A stretch of 64,000 nt of DNA from Megalonaias nervosa (lineage: Eukaryota; Mollusca; Bivalvia; Unionida; Unionidae): positions 1-64,000 of the forward strand of contig JAECUM010004411.1 in NCBI GenBank assembly GCA_016617855.1, in the 5' to 3' direction. Shown piece after piece: positions 58,190-64,000 of the stretch (the stretch's first letter is position 1; each line of letters begins with the position of its first letter). The notes beneath the pieces were generated by a model that was given only the letters and a program-made list of their open reading frames with translations, searched no databases and was not told the DNA's origin. The translations under genes and the position numbers were made by a program.

Positions 58190-59135
58190 AGGTGCCTCTT
58201 AGACGTCCAACATGACTGCCACATTGGCCAGCTTGAAAATCTTTTTATTGCTACTTCAGATTGTATGGTTCTGTCAACATTAGGTTTTCACTGAAAGATT
58301 TCTTATGATGTTCATTTGGTCCTAAATGAAAATCATGCTGATCTAATGCCCAATATGGCTGAAATGGCAGCCATCTTGAAAATCTTATCACCACTTCTCC
58401 TGAATTAATGATCATATCAGCATGGGGTTTTCACCAAAAGACTTCTTATGATATCTTGCTGGACCTAAACAAAAATGGTGCTGATCTAATGCCCAATATA
58501 GCTGTCACAGCAGCCTTCTTCAAAATCTGGTTGCAGCTTGTTTTCAGATGGCTATATCGGCATGAGGCTCTCACCAGAAGACATTTTATGATGTCTAGCT
58601 GGTCCTAAATAAAACTGGTGCCAGTCTGTTACCCAATATGTCCACCATGGCATCCATCTGAAAAATCTTCTCTACTTGAACAGAAAGTAATATTGACAGG
58701 GTTTTCACCCGATAATTTCTTCTGATGTCCAGTTGGTCTTAAATGAAAATGATCTGACCTCCAATATGACCACCATAGCAGCCATCTAAAAAATGGTGTT
58801 ATTTCTACTTCTGATTGGAGAGTCATACATTAAAATTTTATTTTATCTTATCTCTTCTCCAAATGGATGGCTATATCAACTTGGGGTTTCACCAATATGC
58901 TTCTTACGAAGCCTAGTTGGACCTAAATGAAAATGGTGCCAGTCATAATTTGAACATGGCTGCCATGATGACTCCCTTATATTCTTTTTACTAATTGCCC
59001 TGAATTGATAATCAAATCTGACATGGATTTTCAGCAAAAGGCCTCAAATGATGTCACTTTTTCCTAAATGAAAATGATGCCAGGCTGACATCTGATATGT
59101 GCATCACAGCAGCTGATTTCAAAATCTTATCACCG
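58190..59135 (-). repeat. Diverged array, reverse-orientation relative of the 6.5-kb array, about 7 units
   Basis: GGCAGCCATCTTGAAAATCT, GGGTTTTCACCAAAAGACTT, CTTATGATGTC-AG-TGGTCC and TAAATGAAAATGGTGCTGAT recur. Each is the reverse complement of a word in the array at 6495-7690, in the reversed order. Core positions are near 58215, 58365, 58510, 58645, 58780, 58962 and 59105. Confidence 0.88.
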
Positions 59136-59555
59136 AAGAATATCAGAGATATTTTCAAAACTACAGTTAAAAGGAAGAAATGGTCTTTTCTTGGATTCAT
59201 GGATATCATTGTCTTGCAATTGTACAATCAATTTATAAAATCAAATCAACAGAATGAAAGTGGCTATTTTCATTATATGTACACCATTGCCGCTGTTGAT
59301 ACACTCCATGAATATGTCATGTGACTTTCATACATCCCCTCTAAATTTCTTTATACCCCATGGAATAGCAAATAACATATCCCTATGCATTGGCTATTGA
59401 ATACTCAGGGGTAATAATGCTAATTAGTGTTGCGGATCTCCATTTTGTATAGGAATATTACTGATTATTAATATATCAATGTTTTATCCAGTAATATATC
59501 CCATGATGATACTAGGCAGGGATTTAGGCCTTAAAATGTATACACTGTGGCTTGG
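59136..59555. other. Unannotated stretch
   Basis: A plus ORF ending at 59324 partly overlaps the last array unit. No motif recognised. Confidence 0.4.
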
Positions 59556-59765
59556 TTTCAGGATCAGGTTTTAGGATCTTGAAATGAATGCACTGGGACT
59601 AATGGTTTCTAGGTCAGGTTTAGGGTCTGAAAATGTATCTGGGACTTCGTTTCTGGATCAGGTTTTAGGATCTTAAAATGTTTGCACTGGGACTAATGGT
59701 TTCTAGGTCAGGTTTAGGGTCTAAGAATGTATCTGGGACTTCATTATAGGGTCAGGTTTTAGTGG
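59556..59765. repeat. About 106-bp tandem repeat, 2 copies
   Basis: GGATCAGGTTTTAGGATCTT, GCACTGGGACTAATGGTTTC and TAGGTCAGGTTTAGGGTCT occur twice in order. Confidence 0.92.
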
Positions 59766-60035
59766 CATTAGTTCTTACTTATGCCTGTATAAATTTGACT
59801 GTCGTCAGTTCATCAAATTATTATGTGTTATTATTTTCAAGGCTGTTTCTTATTAATAATGATTACAGGGAATATGTTGCTGCTTGGCTGAAGGGTGGTG
59901 GGGTTAAGAGTTCTGAAACTAGAACATGGTTAGAATTTTGGCGCAAGTTTCTACTTAGCAGTATGTCTTGACTCTTCATCCTGTGGTGAGGAAACTTTGT
60001 ACATGGAAGACTTCGGAGAACTATTACACTTGCAT

Positions 60036-60135
60036 AATTAAATAATAATAATAATAATAATAATAACTGTCTTTATTTTCCGAGGGTAACCCAATTGTTT
60101 ACAAATTTACTAATCACCTTTGAGGCCCTTTATTT
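60036..60135 (-). mobile_element. LINE/SINE 3' tail, minus orientation
   Basis: The reverse complement begins AAAGGGCCTCAAAGGTGATT, contains TTACCCTCGGAAAATAAAG and ends in a TTA microsatellite (60036-60064), like the copies at 20585, 20738 and 55139. Confidence 0.7.
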
Positions 60136-60224
60136 ATATTCTTCACTGAATGTACAAAAAAGATGAATTGTAGAAGTTTTTCAGTTTCATAAAACATGAT
60201 AAATTGAGGGAGGGGAAAAGAAAA

Positions 60225-60348
60225 GAACAGTATAATATTGTGAGAACAGTATGATATTGTGAGAACAGTATGATATAGTGAGAACAGTATGATATGGTGA
60301 GAACAGCATGATATTGTGAGAACAGTATGATATTGTGAGAACAGGAAA
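60225..60348. repeat. 19-bp tandem repeat, about 7 copies
   Basis: GATATTGTGAGAACAGTAT recurs with ATAGTG and ATGGTG variants. Confidence 0.96.
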
Positions 60349-62514
60349 AAAATGACAATATGTATGTTAATCATACAGATGTATCATGTAGCCATTTTCT
60401 TATACTTGGATAAAAAGCTTTAGCATGGGTGCTTCTTTGACATGCTTGAATGATTTTTAACAATATCTCGGCAACGGTTGGTAATGTAGTAATTCAGTTT
60501 AAACTTGTTTTCTTTTCTGTGTAGATCTCTTACTTATAACTTGCAATAATGTTTACAGGGAATCTCATTATGGGTCAGGGTAGAGAAATAGGACAATCAT
60601 TTTTCATTCCACACTATCATTGTGGCAGGAATTTGAGATAAGATTTCAGATAATAACATCTGTGTTGGTTGACTTAAAGTCATGATGGAAACATAGTTGA
60701 TTGAACAAAGAGTGAGGTCCAGTTTACAAACATCATTTTTAGCCGATTCATGTTGTATTAATCCTCTTTATTGTGTTTGAGTACAATAACTATATTTTAA
60801 TTTGGTTTGTGGTCTTTGAAACATCACTTTCAATAATTCAAGGAAAGACTATCAATACTACCTGATAGTTTTAAAAGGATATGAAACTGTTAATCTTCAC
60901 AATTTTGAACAACGAAAGTGGGGATATACTTTAAGACATACTCGCAAAACAATTAGGTATGGAATAATGGAGCAATTCTGGATATATCACTGTAAACTGC
61001 AGGAGTTACAGAGATAAATATTTGTATACAGTATTTCATTCTGTATGTACAGTATAGATACATAATTTCATAAAACAACTAAGAGAAAAAGGCATAGAAG
61101 CATTGAACATCAACACCTTTGGTGATCGATTAGGTATGACTACACTAACTGGACCATTCAGCTTTCATCCTATTGTATTGAGAAATATTTGTTGTCAGAT
61201 TTTTCCTGGACATTCACTAGCAAGTGACGAATAGAAAGGGGAATTAAAAACTCTAAACAGAAAATAATATGTTTGTTGAGTTCATCCTCTTGGCTTTTGT
61301 GTAGGATGACATGACAAACAGATGTAATTTTTGGCCAGCTCTAGAAAGGTCGCTAGCACTAAAAATGCAACAGCTATTTTTAGAACATGCAGCATAACTT
61401 GTGCTTTTGTTTGCTGTGTCCAGGTTAGTGTTTAAACATTAGTGAAATTCCAGATAATCTTCGTGAATCTGAACTTACAACTAATGCAGCCTGTGATTTA
61501 TGAAAAATGGCCCAAATTGAAGGAAATGTATACAGAATTTAATTGGTTGAGTCATTTCTAGTGTAAAACCAATCCAAGAATGGAAAGTGTTATGTAGCCA
61601 TTGTACATCCAATCCAAGAATGGAAAATGTTAGGTGGCCATTCCCAATGTTATATGGTCCTTCCCACTAGTATGTGGCCATTTTCCAGTTTTGTGGAATG
61701 AGACTGACTAGCTGCTGTAATAACCTCATTGAAGATTACATTAGGGTTATTTTGTTATAAAATGTGATGCATGGAAATTTATTGTTTTGTAACAAATCTC
61801 ATAAGTCATATTTGCTTACAAATGGAGCAGAGAATTACATGAATGAGTTTGTGAAGTGCTTTTGGAACAATTCTGTCAAAATTATTGGTACATCTTTGTT
61901 TCTTGGAAAATTCTACAGGATTAGTGTCCATTAGAAAATATGGTTATTTGAAAGTCATTGTGAGTTTCCAGTGATGGATTTATATTTTACATGTAGTTAT
62001 TTTCAGTAAGATGAGCTTAATAATGTCACTTTGATTGTAGATTTCTGGTACATATACTAGTTGAACTGTTTGGAAAACTGTTAGACTGTTAGTAGATGTT
62101 TTGATGAAAATTCCATCTGACCCAGTTTGGCATCTAGGTTTTATCAAGTGTCTGATAAAAAATTCAGAAGCAGAGGGTGGAATTTTCCTATGGCAATGCA
62201 TTATCAGTGAAGGAATTTTTGTATCACAGTGATACATGTATCTGCAATACACATATCTACAATCATGCATTTACAGTACATATATCTACAAAGTATAGGT
62301 TATAGACAAAGTGGTGCATAACCAGGACAAACAAAGCATGAAAGGGACAAAATATACATTAAAAAATGTTTCCACATTTGGGAGGTATAATTTTGGGTTT
62401 ATACTGTAATATATTGTGTGTTGAAATGAGTTAAAATGCCAAAATTAAAGTAATAGAATAGCAACAGATCAACCAACTTAAAGTGGCAATGTGCCAATCA
62501 AAATGCAATTTTGA
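60349..62514. other. AT-rich stretch, no gene recognised
   Basis: A CCAATCCAAGAATGGAAA pair occurs at 61569-61629. Both strands around 62060-62270 stay partly open (plus-strand MKIPSDPVWHLGFIKC; minus-strand ORF at 61980-62270), possibly an old repeat, but I cannot name it. Confidence 0.4.
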
Positions 62515-62650
62515 TGTCATGTGATAAGTCATGTGGTAAAAGATAACAATCATGTGATGTAATACAACAATCTTGTGATGAAGGATAATAATCATGTGAT
62601 GTAATACAACAATCATGTGATGTAGGATAACAATCATGTGATGTAATACA
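62515..62650. repeat. Minisatellite of about 21-bp units, left part
   Basis: AATCATGTGATGTAATACAA and CAATCATGTGATGAAGGATAA alternate. The array resumes at 62919. Confidence 0.95.
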
Positions 62651-62657
62651 AAAAGTG

Positions 62658-62910
62658 GGGGCCCCGTGTGGCCGAGTGATCTAAAGTGCTCTCTGTTACG
62701 GATCACTGCCATCTCACCTCTGTCTCTGTGGGTTTGAGTCTAGGATTCGGTTAATGTGGATATGTGAGAAATCTTGCCAGTAGCTTCTCGTGGGTCGGTG
62801 GTTCTTTCCGGGGATTTCCCGGTTTCTTCCTCCACCATTAATACTGGCCGCCATGTATAGCCTATCGTGTGCTGAAAAATGGCGTTAAGCCCCACAACAA
62901 CAACAACAAC
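62658..62910 (+). mobile_element. tRNA-derived SINE, family B, full-length, inserted in the array
   Basis: The head reads GGCCCCGTGTGGCCGAGTG with an A-box-like GTGGCCGAGTGATCTAAAG and a B-box-like GTGGGTTTGAGTC at about 62728-62740. The body shares TTTCTTTCCGGGGATTTCCC, AATACTGGCCGCCATGTATA and GCTGAAAAATGGCGTTAAG with the copy at 53364-53490. The tail is a CAA repeat. Flanks AAAAAGTG (62650-62657 and 62911-62918) look like the target duplication. Confidence 0.9.
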
Positions 62911-62918
62911 AAAAAGTG

Positions 62919-63062
62919 TGTGATGAAGGATAACAATAATGTTATCTAATAGAATAATCTTGTGATGAAGGATAACAATAATGTGACGTAATACAACACT
63001 AATGTGATGAAGGATAACAATCATGTGATGTAATACAACAGTCATGTGGTGAAAGATAGAGA
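62919..63062. repeat. Minisatellite of about 21-bp units, right part
   Basis: Continues the array at 62515-62650 (GATGAAGGATAACAATAATG, TGATGTAATACAACA). Confidence 0.95.
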
Positions 63063-63530
63063 TGTTCACCTGGTGTTCTATAAAACAAGATCATACACAT
63101 ATAGGAGTGTAAGAAAATGTCATTTTCATCAAATTGTGGTTATGAGAAAATGGTGGAAAGTAATTAATCGCTACAAATATATGTACTAATCTGTTTCTGT
63201 TTTAAGCATGAGTATAATTTTATTCAGTGCAATTTAGTAAAATCAAATTATCATCAAGTTACCTGGTACCAGTTTTCAAATGTTTTGTCTTTCTAGTAAG
63301 TTTCTTTGGCCTCTGGGGCCCCTTACATGAATGAAGATGATGGATAAGTCAAATGTTGGCGCTTAAACAATATACAGTTACAGACCTTTCCTATTTTAGT
63401 TTTTTTTCCCCATGAGATAATCAATCTGAACAAACAAATTTTCTTTTTTTGTATGATCAAATGTATAACAGATTTAAGTAGCAGATTTTGTACAATATCC
63501 TGAGTGATAATCATTTATATTCTGCTGACT
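63063..63530. other. Unannotated AT-rich stretch
   Basis: Nothing recognised. Confidence 0.4.
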
Positions 63531-63765
63531 TTTGTGTATATTTGGACAGAAAATATCAGTACATGTAGTAACATAATTCATGGTAAAATAAGTTCATTAT
63601 GGGACCTGAACCAGGTACTCTTTTATCATAGGTGGCCATGCTTACCACTAAACCAAACAAGTGACTAAATGGTTGGTCAAATTTTATGATCATAGTGTTA
63701 CTGATATCTATTGACCTCAGTGACAAAATATTTTTCATAGTTCATTCCAGTGAATTATCAAACTT
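63531..63765 (-). mobile_element. Dispersed repeat with internal tRNA-like block, copy 2
   Basis: The reverse complement contains TTTAGTGGTAAGCATGG (A-box-like), CCACCTATGATAAAAGAG and ACCTGGTTCAGGTCCC (B-box-like) at about 63602-63658. Matches the copy at 50833-51105 on both sides of the block. Confidence 0.75.
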
Positions 63766-64000
63766 ATTTTCTTCAGGAAAATCTGCTGATTCACAGACTA
63801 GCATAAAACAAACGAAAATATTATGTGCTTGTACTGAAACTGCCACCCCCCATCCCCCCTTTGAAAAAAGAAAACTCAATCACTATTATGAAAAGACTGG
63901 AATGGGTGTTCACTCTGTGTGAAAATCGTTGAGAAAACACTCCCCAATTACCAGTAAGGCCTGACAATAAAAAGTGAGACACCACCTATTAGAAATAAAG
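63766..64000. other. Unannotated end of window
   Basis: No recognisable feature; a C-rich patch is at 63844-63859. Confidence 0.4.

Noticed and set aside
61980..62270. 96-residue minus ORF with an opposing plus-strand open segment
   Set aside because: Both strands are open and neither gives a recognised domain, so it may be an old repeat that I cannot name.

Overview
This window is an AT-rich, gene-poor stretch of animal nuclear DNA. The evidence is the large number of minisatellites, several non-LTR retrotransposon (LINE) fossils, tRNA-derived SINEs and a hAT-type MITE. There are no operon-like or densely packed ORFs. The repeat style (endonuclease-reverse transcriptase LINEs with a C-terminal zinc finger, SINEs ending in short CAA or CA tails, arrays of 20-80 bp units) resembles bivalve or gastropod mollusc genomes. 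That assignment is an inference, and no species can be named from the sequence. No complete host protein-coding gene could be supported. Most short ORFs lie in tandem arrays or in AT-rich noise.

Layout: 0-10 kb is repeat arrays (80-bp units at 0.66-1.06 kb; about 26 copies of a 36-bp unit at 4.9-5.8 kb; two diverged families of roughly 135-160-bp units at 3.4-3.8, 6.5-8.7 and 9.3-9.8 kb; a 272-bp recent duplication), plus an RT fragment at 5.9-6.3 kb. 10.2-15.1 kb is a LINE graveyard on the minus strand: one internally deleted element with endonuclease, RT and zinc-finger remnants, followed by a decayed endonuclease/RT element split by a SINE and by a TA microsatellite. 17.05-17.55 kb holds a LINE C-terminal fragment cut by a 215-bp hAT-type MITE with a perfect 8-bp target duplication. 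19.8-20.1 kb has a promoter-like CCAAT/CRE cluster. 20.6-35 kb is mainly minisatellites in otherwise featureless DNA, with two convergent LINE tails and SINE fragments.

36.26-43.54 kb is the most interesting block. Two clusters packed with short near-palindromic words (CCTTGGA, CCTAGG, CCTCGGA) sit about 6.5 kb apart, and their outer edges match in inverted orientation (20 of 25 positions). This is what one expects of a large DNA transposon with subterminal repeats. Inside it lie a degraded gag-like ORF1 with a CCHC zinc knuckle and an in-frame 8 x 52-bp expansion, a 109-bp near-perfect hairpin, and exon-like segments on the plus strand that end just before the right cluster.

43.5-64 kb is again dominated by minisatellites, one of them a 1.7-kb array at 56.3-58.0 kb. 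It also contains an RNase H-bearing LINE 3' end (51.5-52.2 kb), four SINE copies (two of them inserted inside tandem arrays), an inverted-orientation array of the 6.5-kb family at 58.2-59.1 kb, and one small exon-like segment at 55.6 kb. The elements do not work together as a pathway. The window is best read as a record of successive transposon insertions and tandem amplification.
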